Origin: Ramlibacter sp.
GTDB lineage: Bacteria > Pseudomonadota > Gammaproteobacteria > Burkholderiales > Burkholderiaceae_C
Direction of reading: 5' to 3'
Assembly (NCBI GenBank): GCA_025351615.1
Contig: JANXVP010000442.1
Coordinates: 1 to 8,841, forward strand
Length of the DNA: 8,841 nucleotides
The notes beneath the pieces are model-generated. The model was not told the origin of the DNA. It saw only the letters and a list, made by a program, of their open reading frames with translations, and searched no databases. This document shows, piece by piece, positions 1-5,783 of the stretch. Each line of letters starts with the position of its first letter. Within the stretch, counting starts at the first letter, position 1. Position numbers and translations under genes: made by a program.

Positions 1-53
1 CCCAATGCCAGGGCCAGTCCCCCGATGCCACCACCGACGATTGCGATCTTCAT
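1..53 (-). CDS. FAD-dependent oxidoreductase/monooxygenase, N-terminal fragment
   Basis: Only the first 17 codons and two bases of the next are inside the window; the gene continues past position 1. Read from the ATG at 53-51, the protein begins MKIAIVGGGIGGLALAL. This is a short beta strand followed by the GxGxxG turn (GGGIGG, residues 7-12) that binds the ADP part of FAD in the Rossmann-type fold. A dinucleotide fold at the very N-terminus, in this exact style, is typical of PHBH/UbiH-type flavin monooxygenases and related flavoproteins. The start lies 13 bases after the stop of the Bug receptor gene, and a weak purine stretch (GAGAG, 68-64) lies about 10 bases upstream of the ATG. Co-transcription with the receptor is inferred. 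Substrate and exact family cannot be told from so little; an amine oxidase or another NAD/FAD enzyme remains possible. Confidence 0.7.
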   Translation of the reverse strand, partial: MKIAIVGGGIGGLALAL

Positions 54-66
54 GCTTGCAATGCTC

Positions 67-1035
67 TCAATTTGCGGTGATGCCCTGGGACTTGATCAGC
101 CGGGCCCAGCGGGCCGCGTCCTGTTCCACCAGCCGGCGAAACTCCTCGGGCGTGCTGCTCGCCGGATCCATGCCCTGGGTCTCGAACGCGGCACGCACCT
201 CCGGCAGCGCCAGGATCTCCCTGAGCTCGTGGTTCAGGTGAGCGACGAATTCGGGTGCGGTGCCCGGCGGCGCGAAGATGCCGAACCACATCGCGACATT
301 GATGTTGCCGGCATGCGCCTCGGCCAGCGTCGGCACCTGCGGCAGCAGCGGATGGCGCTGGTCGCTGCCGATCGCTAGCGCGACCAGCTTTCCCGCCTTC
401 AGGTGCGGCAGCGCCACGTGGATCGGCAGGAACATGGTGTCGACCTGGCCGCCCAACAGGTCGGTCAGCGCGCCGGCAGTGCCGCGATACGGAATATGCG
501 TGAGGAAGGTGCCGGTGGTCGCCTTGAACAGTTCCATGGACAGGTGATGCGGGGTGCCGACGCCGGGCGAGGCGTAGTTGATGCGGCCGGGACGGGCCCG
601 GGCCGCCTGGATCAGGTCGGCGGCCGTCCTGAAGCCGGTGGCCGGATTGGTCACCAGCAGCAGTTGGCCCCAGCTGGTGAGCGACACCGGCACCAGGTCC
701 TTGATCGGGTCGAACGGGAGTTTCGGGTACAGGCTGCGGTTCATCACCAGGGTGTTGACGCTGACCAGCAGCGTCTGCCCGTTCGGGGCAGCGCGCACCA
801 CGGCCTCTGTGCCGATATTGCCCGACGCCCCGGCGCGGTTGTCGACCAGCACCGGGCGGCCCAGGCGCTCGCCGAGCCTGGGGCCGACGGTGCGGGCGAC
901 GATGTCGATTCCGGTGCCGGGCGTAAACGGCACGATGAGGCGCAACGCAGGGCCGGCCGGCACTTGCGCCAAGGCACTGGCCGCGGCCGTCAGCCCCAGC
1001 GCGACGGCAATGGTTGAAAGAATGCGTATCAGCAT
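67..1035 (-). CDS. Bug/TctC-family periplasmic solute-binding receptor
   Basis: This is a periplasmic receptor of the Bug (tripartite tricarboxylate receptor, TctC) family, whose known members bind carboxylates, amino acids, nicotinate or similar small molecules. From the ATG at 1035 the product is 322 residues, the usual length. Residues 1-23 form a Sec signal peptide (MLIRIL, a hydrophobic stretch, then ALA before Q24). Family hallmarks follow: a VPFTPGTGIDIVAR loop near residues 35-48, corresponding to the PGGxxD ligand loop with Asp44; VDNRAGASGNIGTE near 66-79; and the GxxAPPGTAPE segment in the C-terminal half. An in-frame GTG at 1044, directly abutting the peptidase stop, would add three residues. 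I prefer the ATG because AGG (1046-1044) sits 8 bases before it. No TctA/TctB membrane genes are visible, which is common for the many orphan Bug proteins of Burkholderiales. The ligand is unknown; the flavoprotein gene just downstream hints at a catabolic substrate, but this is inference. Confidence 0.92.
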   Translation of the reverse strand: MLIRILSTIAVALGLTAAASALAQVPAGPALRLIVPFTPGTGIDIVARTVGPRLGERLGRPVLVDNRAGASGNIGTEAVVRAAPNGQTLLVSVNTLVMNRSLYPKLPFDPIKDLVPVSLTSWGQLLLVTNPATGFRTAADLIQAARARPGRINYASPGVGTPHHLSMELFKATTGTFLTHIPYRGTAGALTDLLGGQVDTMFLPIHVALPHLKAGKLVALAIGSDQRHPLLPQVPTLAEAHAGNINVAMWFGIFAPPGTAPEFVAHLNHELREILALPEVRAAFETQGMDPASSTPEEFRRLVEQDAARWARLIKSQGITAN

Positions 1036-1044
1036 GGGACGCAC

Positions 1045-3231
1045 CTAGGGGAGGGCTTCCAGCCGGCGCTTGTTCATCTGCCACAGCAGGAAGCTGTAGC
1101 TGTCGGCGCTGACGGAACGGCCCTGGGCCGGAGTGCTGCCGATGCCGTGCCCGGCTTGCGCGTCGATGCGCAGCAACACGGGTCGGCCGCCGGTGCTCGC
1201 AACCTGCATGCGGGCCGCCGTCTTGGTGCTGTTCCAGGCGTCCACGCGAGGATCGTTCAAGCCGTGCACGAACATCACCGCGGGATAAGCCACGCCGTCC
1301 TTGACCTGGTGATAGGTACTCATCTCCAGCAGGCCGCGGAAGCCGTCGCTGTCCTTCACGGTCCCGAATTCCGAGATGTTGGTGATGCCGTTGGCCGTGT
1401 CTTCGGCACGGATCGCGTCCAGCATGCCGACGTGGATGACGGCAGCCGCGAAGAGTTGCGGCGCCTGCGTGATGGCCCGGCCCGCAAACACGCCGCCGGC
1501 ACTGCCGCTCATGATCCCCAGCGTCGCAGGCGAAGCATAGCCCTGGTCGACCAGGGACTGGCCGCAGGCGATCGCGTCCTTCCAGGTGTTGGGCTTGTTC
1601 AGCTTGCTCCCCGCCATGCGCCAGGAATCGCCGTACACGCCGCTGCCGCGCACGTTGGCCACCGCCAGCACGCCACCCTGCTCGAGCCACGCGATATTGC
1701 CCGTGCGAAAGCCCGCGGTTTCGCTATGGCCGTACGACCCGTAGCCCAGCAGCAGCGTCGGGTTGGCGCCGTCCAGCTTCAGCCCCTGGCGGTGCAGGAT
1801 GGTCATGGGCACCATCACGCCGTCGTGGCTGCGAACCAGCACGTCGCGCACGACCACCTCCGGCAAACCGGCAGGTGCGGTGGTTTCGAACCCCGGCGCT
1901 GGCCGCGAGCTGTCGCCCTGCAGCAGATAGCTGCGTCCGGGCTGGGTCCAGCCGGCCAGCGAGAAGATGAAATCGGAATGCGCGTGGGCCGGATCGCCGG
2001 CAATGCTGGCGGCGCCCGCGAACGGCAGCGAAACCGCGCGCCCTGTGTTGTCGCCCGGCGCATATGTGCGAAGGCCGATGGTCGCGCCCTGCCGGACCCG
2101 GGCCAGCAGCCGGCCCCGCCCCAGCACGAAGCCTTCGAACAGCCCGTCGGCGGGCGGCACCGCGGCGATCCTGGCAGCGCGCAGCTGCGGCCGGCGCAGG
2201 TCGAGCTTCATGATCCGGAACCGCGGCGCCTGGACCTTGGTCCGGTAGTAGAGATCGTTGCCCTGCAGCTCCATCTCGACCAGGTGGTCGTCGAAGCCGG
2301 CGATCCGGCGCCACGGCACAGCGCCCCCGGCCGCAAGGTCATCCACACGGGCAACAAAAACCGACCCTTCCGGTTGCGTGGTGTCGTTGGTCGCCGCAAT
2401 CACCCAGGGGCTGCCAGGCGTAAACAGCAGCCGGCCATTGTCCAGGCGCTGCAGGCCGAGGTCGCGGTTGATGGTCGGGCCGAACACGGCACGCGCCTGC
2501 GCGGGCGCATCGCCCAGCCTGAGCAGATAGACCGCGGGATCCAGGTAGGTCTCGCTGGGTGCGGCATCCGCAGACAGCTGGCGCAGCTGGTTGTAGGTGA
2601 TGGCGCGGCTGTCCGGCAGCCAGGCCACGCCGTCGGCCGGCACGCGCGGAACCGGGGTCCCGACCTGCTGGCCGGTGCGCACGTCCAGCACATACAACGA
2701 CGCGTCTTCCGAGCCGCCGGCCGAGAGGCCGTAAGCGACATAGCGTCCGTCCCAGGAAGGCACGAAATAGTTGACCGCATGCGGCACGCCGGTGCGCTGC
2801 GCCTGGACATCGGGATCGACCAGAAGCTTTTCGACACCATCGAGGCGGTCGCGCATGACCAGCTTCACCTGGCGGTCATTGCGCCCGCGCAGCAGATAGA
2901 ACAGCTTTCCGCCGGCGCTTCGCACGAGGTCGAATCGGCGGTCGCCCAGGCCCTCGTCCAGTTCGGCCAGCCGCTGCTCGAAGCGGGCCCGGCCCTCGAT
3001 CCGGTCGAGCACGCCGCGCGACCAGGCGCCCTGCGCGCCGAGCCACGACTGCACCTGCGGATCGGCCAGGTTCTCCATGTAGCGGTAAGGATCATGCACG
3101 GTCTCGCCGTGCCAGATGTCGACCTGGTCGCGCACCGGTGCCACTGGCGGCGCCGTCTGCGCGAGGACGACTGCCACAGGCAGCGCCAAGACCAGGAATG
3201 CGCCGATGCGGCGCCAGCTGTTGCTCTTCAA
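1045..3231 (-). CDS. Secreted S9-family (prolyl oligopeptidase-like) serine peptidase
   Basis: The 728-residue product is a serine peptidase of family S9, which cleaves short peptides, classically after proline. Residues 1-24 are a signal peptide (basic start, hydrophobic core, VLAQ), so it probably acts in the periplasm or outside the cell. The N-terminal block has the family motif HDPYRYMEN (46-54), a beta-propeller-like middle covers about 90-440, and the alpha/beta hydrolase domain about 460-728. The catalytic triad reads Ser577 (SGSAGG), Asp660 (NDPRV) and His695 (AGHG). Arg662 matches the substrate-binding Arg of porcine POP, and Tyr497 (GYGSY) matches its oxyanion Tyr. The POP S1 tryptophan appears replaced by Asn618, so strict proline specificity is doubtful. 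The start is TTG, supported by GGAGAG five bases upstream and by the signal peptide beginning there. It follows moaE by 13 bases and abuts the Bug receptor gene. Confidence 0.93.
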   Translation of the reverse strand: MKSNSWRRIGAFLVLALPVAVVLAQTAPPVAPVRDQVDIWHGETVHDPYRYMENLADPQVQSWLGAQGAWSRGVLDRIEGRARFEQRLAELDEGLGDRRFDLVRSAGGKLFYLLRGRNDRQVKLVMRDRLDGVEKLLVDPDVQAQRTGVPHAVNYFVPSWDGRYVAYGLSAGGSEDASLYVLDVRTGQQVGTPVPRVPADGVAWLPDSRAITYNQLRQLSADAAPSETYLDPAVYLLRLGDAPAQARAVFGPTINRDLGLQRLDNGRLLFTPGSPWVIAATNDTTQPEGSVFVARVDDLAAGGAVPWRRIAGFDDHLVEMELQGNDLYYRTKVQAPRFRIMKLDLRRPQLRAARIAAVPPADGLFEGFVLGRGRLLARVRQGATIGLRTYAPGDNTGRAVSLPFAGAASIAGDPAHAHSDFIFSLAGWTQPGRSYLLQGDSSRPAPGFETTAPAGLPEVVVRDVLVRSHDGVMVPMTILHRQGLKLDGANPTLLLGYGSYGHSETAGFRTGNIAWLEQGGVLAVANVRGSGVYGDSWRMAGSKLNKPNTWKDAIACGQSLVDQGYASPATLGIMSGSAGGVFAGRAITQAPQLFAAAVIHVGMLDAIRAEDTANGITNISEFGTVKDSDGFRGLLEMSTYHQVKDGVAYPAVMFVHGLNDPRVDAWNSTKTAARMQVASTGGRPVLLRIDAQAGHGIGSTPAQGRSVSADSYSFLLWQMNKRRLEALP

Positions 3232-3236
3232 ATCCG

Positions 3237-3242
3237 CTCTCC
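3237..3242 (-). promoter_or_regulatory. Ribosome binding site of the S9 peptidase (decides a TTG start)
   Basis: GGAGAG lies between the moaE stop (3247-3245) and the TTG at 3231-3229, five bases before the TTG. It is one of the best Shine-Dalgarno matches in the window. Because no ATG or GTG is nearby and the signal peptide begins immediately after it, this site fixes the rare TTG as the likely start. Confidence 0.7.
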
Positions 3243-3244
3243 GT

Positions 3245-3721
3245 TTATCGGTTCGCGGATGCTATGCCCCAGCGAACCATGGCCGCCTCATCGCTTACCC
3301 GGGCGTCGACCCAATACGCGCCCCCGGGCGTCTGTTCTTTTTTCCAGAACGGCGCCTGCGTCTTGAGGTAGTCCATCAGGAATTCACAGGCCTGGAAGCT
3401 CTGGCCGCGGTGGGCCGAGCTCACCGCGACCAGCACGATCTGGTCGGCCGGCTGCAACAGGCCGATCCGGTGCACTATGCGCGCGCCACGGATGTCGAAG
3501 CGCCGGTGCGCCTCGTCGATCATGGCCTCGATGGTCTTTTCGGTCATGCCGGGGTAGTGCTCCAGCTCCATGGTGCTGACGGCGACGCCGTCGCTGCGGT
3601 CCCGCACCGTGCCGATGAAACTGCAGACCGCTCCGACCTGCGCATCGCCGGCCCGCAGCCGGGCAATCTCCCGCGAGAGGTCGAAGTCGCCGGTCTGGAT
3701 CGTGACGCGCGCCAGGTCCAC
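3245..3721 (-). CDS. moaE: Molybdopterin synthase catalytic (large) subunit MoaE
   Basis: MoaE pairs with thiocarboxylated MoaD in a heterotetramer in the cytoplasm and converts cyclic pyranopterin monophosphate to molybdopterin by adding two sulfurs. The 158-residue product is close to the E. coli length of 150. It carries the family motifs in order: FIGTVR (35-40, Arg40 matching E. coli Arg39), MELEHYPGMTEK (51-62), SAHRGQSFQAC (102-112) and LKTQAPFWKKE (119-129). Lys120 and Lys127 match E. coli Lys119 and Lys126, the residues tied to catalysis and to MoaD contact. The start is GTG at 3721-3719, one base after the moaD stop, with GGAGG five bases upstream. The next usable start would cut the first conserved strand. 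The tight junction with moaD fits equimolar production of the two subunits. Confidence 0.97.
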   Translation of the reverse strand: MDLARVTIQTGDFDLSREIARLRAGDAQVGAVCSFIGTVRDRSDGVAVSTMELEHYPGMTEKTIEAMIDEAHRRFDIRGARIVHRIGLLQPADQIVLVAVSSAHRGQSFQACEFLMDYLKTQAPFWKKEQTPGGAYWVDARVSDEAAMVRWGIASANR

Positions 3722-3722
3722 G

Positions 3723-3974
3723 TCAGCCTCCGGTCACCGGTGGGAAGAAGGCCACTTCGCAGCCTTCGGACAAGAGGGCCGCTTCATCGCTCATCACCTG
3801 GTTCAGCGCGGCCCGCACCGCCTTGCCGCGCGCCAGGCTCTGGGCGTAAGCGCCGCCGCGGGCGAGCAGTTCGTCGCGCAATGCGCCCAGGCTGGTCGCG
3901 TCCGTGTCGACGGCTTCACTGCCCTGCCCCAGCGCCTCGCGGATCGACGCGAAATACCGGATCGTCAATTTCAT
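3723..3974 (-). CDS. moaD: Molybdopterin synthase sulfur carrier (small) subunit MoaD
   Basis: MoaD is a ubiquitin-like sulfur carrier. Its C-terminal Gly-Gly is adenylated by MoeB, converted to a thiocarboxylate, and inserted into the MoaE active site to deliver sulfur for molybdopterin. The 83-residue product matches the E. coli size (81). It starts MKLTIRYFASIREALG, the normal first strand and helix, and ends FFPPVTGG with the required terminal Gly82-Gly83. The ATG overlaps the moeA stop in an ATGA junction, and GGAG (3986-3983) lies eight bases before the start. No moeB is in the window, so the activating enzyme must be encoded elsewhere or shared with another pathway. The identification is firm because of the Gly-Gly end and the adjacent moaE. 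Confidence 0.96.
   Translation of the reverse strand: MKLTIRYFASIREALGQGSEAVDTDATSLGALRDELLARGGAYAQSLARGKAVRAALNQVMSDEAALLSEGCEVAFFPPVTGG
3727..3731 (-). promoter_or_regulatory. Ribosome binding site of moaE inside the moaD Gly-Gly codons
   Basis: GGAGG lies five bases before the GTG start of moaE. The same bases are the GGA and the first two bases of GGC, the last two codons of moaD, which encode its functional Gly-Gly tail. Translation of moaE is therefore probably coupled to termination on moaD. Confidence 0.65.
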
Positions 3975-5230
3975 TGCACCAGCTCCGCCAGCGACAGGAA
4001 ACGCACGGTGTCACCGCGGGCAATGGCACGCCCGGCCGGGTTGTCGACCAGGCCGTCGGCCCAGCTGGCCGAGGTCAGCACCCCCGAACTCTGGTTGGGG
4101 AAGAGGTCCAGGCCGCCGTCCGGGTTGCGCCGGACCCGCAGGAACTCGCGCCGCCTGTCGCCACGCCAGTCGAAGTGCGCCGTCATGCCCACGCTGTGCG
4201 GCGCCAACCGGGTCGCACCCTGCAGACGCAGCACGAAGGGGCGCACCAGCAGCACGAAGGTCACGAAGCTGGACACCGGGTTGCCGGGCAGGCCGATGAA
4301 ATGCGCGTCCCCTACCTTTCCGTACGCAAAGGGCTTGCCAGGCTTCATCGCGATCTGCCAGAAGTCCAGCCGCCCCAGCGTCTGGACTGCCGGCTTGATG
4401 TGGTCTTCTTCGCCGACCGACACACCGCCGCTGGTGAGGATCAGGTCGTGGTCGCCCGCGGCCTGGCGCAGAGCATCGACGGTGGCGTCCCGGCGATCCG
4501 GAACCACGCCCAGGTCGGTGAGTTCGCACCCGAGCCTCTGCAGCAGCGCGCGCAGGAAAAAGCGGTTGGAGTTGTAGATCGTGCCGGGCTTCATCTGCCC
4601 GGGCGCCACCGCGCCCGGCATCACCAGTTCGTCCCCGGTGGAAAAAAGCGCCACCCGCGGGCGGCGCGCCACCTGCAGCCGGTCCAGGCCGATGTTGGCG
4701 GCCAGCCCGATGTCGGCCGGGCCGAGCCGCTGCCCTGCGGCCAGCACCACGGCGCCGCGCGTCACGTCTTCGCCCGCGCGGCGAATCCACTGGCCCGGCA
4801 CCGGCACGCGGTTGATGCGGACAGCCGGCTGGCCGCCGGGTGGCGCAGCGAACTGCCCGCCCACCGGCTCGCAATCTTCCTGCATCACGATGGCGTCCGC
4901 GCCCTGCGGCACCTGGGCCCCGGTGAAGAGACGGGCGGCGCTACCCGGCGCCAGCGGCAGGGCCGGGGCGCCGGCGGCAATCCGCTGGCTCACCGGCAGC
5001 ACCACACCCTCGCCGCCAATCTCGACGCTGCGCACCGCATAGCCATCCATCGCGCTGTTGTCTTGCGGCGGCACCTGCAGCGCGGACACGCAGTCCCGGG
5101 CCAGCACCCGGCCGTCGGCCTCGAAAGTGGAAACCGTCTCGCCGCCCGCGAGCGGATGCGCGTGGGCGAGTAATTCCGACAGCGCGTCGTCCAGCGCCGT
5201 GAGGGCCGGCGGCGGCGGGCGCGCGCTCAT
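3971..5230 (-). CDS. moeA: Molybdopterin molybdotransferase MoeA
   Basis: MoeA inserts molybdate into adenylylated molybdopterin to give active molybdenum cofactor in the cytoplasm. From the ATG at 5230 the product is 419 residues (E. coli 411). Motifs occur in the usual order: NSAMDGYAVR (58-67, Asp62 matching E. coli Asp59), TGAQVPQGADAIVMQED (103-119), RRAGEDVTRG (150-159, Asp155 matching Asp142), STGDEL (197-202, Glu201 matching Glu188), TSGGVSVGEEDHIK (266-279), KPGKP (296-300) and GLPGNPVS (313-320). An in-frame ATG at 5281 would add 17 residues overlapping mobB by about 40 bases; those residues do not resemble a MoeA N-terminus, so I reject it. The chosen start has no strong Shine-Dalgarno and lies 10 bases after the mobB stop, in an odd duplicated context described separately. 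It overlaps moaD by four bases. Confidence 0.96.
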   Translation of the reverse strand: MSARPPPPALTALDDALSELLAHAHPLAGGETVSTFEADGRVLARDCVSALQVPPQDNSAMDGYAVRSVEIGGEGVVLPVSQRIAAGAPALPLAPGSAARLFTGAQVPQGADAIVMQEDCEPVGGQFAAPPGGQPAVRINRVPVPGQWIRRAGEDVTRGAVVLAAGQRLGPADIGLAANIGLDRLQVARRPRVALFSTGDELVMPGAVAPGQMKPGTIYNSNRFFLRALLQRLGCELTDLGVVPDRRDATVDALRQAAGDHDLILTSGGVSVGEEDHIKPAVQTLGRLDFWQIAMKPGKPFAYGKVGDAHFIGLPGNPVSSFVTFVLLVRPFVLRLQGATRLAPHSVGMTAHFDWRGDRRREFLRVRRNPDGGLDLFPNQSSGVLTSASWADGLVDNPAGRAIARGDTVRFLSLAELVQ

Positions 5231-5247
5231 GAAGACGGGCTCATGAA
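5225..5247 (-). repeat. Near-tandem repeat of the moeA start context
   Basis: The nine bases TTCATGAGC occur twice on the minus strand, at 5247-5239 and 5233-5225, exactly 14 bases apart. Compared as 14-base units the two copies agree at 11 positions by my count. The second copy holds the moeA start; the first holds an ATG that overlaps the mobB stop. This may be a small slippage duplication, or chance in a short stretch. Confidence 0.55.
5227..5244 (-). other. Five-codon mini-ORF bridging mobB and moeA
   Basis: An ATG at 5244-5242 overlaps the mobB stop as ATGA. It reads M-S-P-S-S and stops with a TGA at 5229-5227, which in turn overlaps the moeA ATG as ATGA. It is out of frame with moeA. 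It could let terminating ribosomes pass from mobB to moeA in two steps, or it may be an accident of the 14-base repeat. Whether it is translated cannot be judged from sequence alone. Confidence 0.3.
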
Positions 5248-5771
5248 TACATCTCCGGGTCGTAGTCGAATCGATGGCCATTGTCGGCCAGCCAGTGCGC
5301 CACGCTGTCGGGATCGTTCAGATCCAGCACCGGGCGCAGGGTGGGCACCGGCAATTCCCCGGGCGAGTCGGTGGCGATGGCAATCACGAAATCATCGTCG
5401 GGATAGCGCGCCGGCTTGCCAGACGCAGCTCGCCAGACCTCGACCTTGGGCAGGTTGCTGTCCTTGAAACCCTCGACCAGCACCCAATCCACGTCGTACA
5501 ACTCGGCCAGCAGGTGGTGCACGCTGAGCCGGCCCGGCTGTTCGAATTCGCGCATCAGGGCCAGCCGCAGGTCAGATGCGACGATCACTTCGAAGGCGCC
5601 GGCTTCGCGGTGCCGGTGCGTATCCTTGCCCGGCTGGTCGATGTCGAAGTCGTGGTGGGCGTGCTTGGCCACCGAGACCCGCAACCCCATTGCCCTGAGC
5701 GCCGGGATCAGGCGCTCGACCAGCGTGGTCTTGCCCGAACCGGAAAACCCCGAAAAGCCAGCGACTTTCAT
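5241..5771 (-). CDS. mobB: Molybdopterin-guanine dinucleotide biosynthesis adapter MobB
   Basis: MobB is a GTP-binding P-loop protein that assists MobA in attaching GMP to molybdenum cofactor, and is helpful rather than essential in E. coli. The 176-residue product matches the family length. It opens with MKVAGFSGFSGSGKTTLVERL, in which the P-loop GFSGSGKT spans residues 8-15. The conserved KHAHHDFDIDQPGKDTHRHREAG region (about 36-58) follows, then the LVEGFKD segment (about 98-104) with its acidic Walker-B-like surroundings. The start ATG is 12 bases after the thrC stop, preceded only by a G-rich run. MobB normally works with MobA, which is not in this window. Its place directly before moeA fits a cofactor-assembly block and suggests that the host uses guanine-dinucleotide molybdoenzymes of the DMSO reductase family. 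Confidence 0.95.
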   Translation of the reverse strand: MKVAGFSGFSGSGKTTLVERLIPALRAMGLRVSVAKHAHHDFDIDQPGKDTHRHREAGAFEVIVASDLRLALMREFEQPGRLSVHHLLAELYDVDWVLVEGFKDSNLPKVEVWRAASGKPARYPDDDFVIAIATDSPGELPVPTLRPVLDLNDPDSVAHWLADNGHRFDYDPEMYS

Positions 5772-5783
5772 CGGCCCCCCGGA

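Noticed and set aside
50..1690. A 546-codon minus-strand frame overlapping the Bug receptor and the peptidase end in another frame
   Set aside because: It is extremely Arg/Gly/Ala/Pro rich and shifted relative to two real genes; it is a frame shadow.
3232..3244. A promoter or terminator between moaE and the peptidase
   Set aside because: The 13-base gap is taken up by the ribosome binding site, with no room for a hairpin plus T-run. A promoter inside moaE cannot be excluded, but I see no convincing -35/-10 pair.
1147..3366. A 739-codon open frame on the plus strand opposite the S9 peptidase
   Set aside because: Its translation is rich in Arg, His, Gln, Ala and Gly with no recognisable domain. 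It mirrors the peptidase gene, whose motifs are intact; long antisense frames are expected in high-GC coding DNA.
3116..5173. A 685-codon plus-strand open frame spanning moaE, moaD and moeA
   Set aside because: It crosses three well-supported minus-strand genes and has the low-complexity Arg/His/Pro composition of an antisense shadow.
5231..5281. A 17-residue N-terminal extension of moeA from the ATG at 5281
   Set aside because: It overlaps mobB by about 40 bases, and the added residues do not look like MoeA; the ATG at 5230 gives the normal length.
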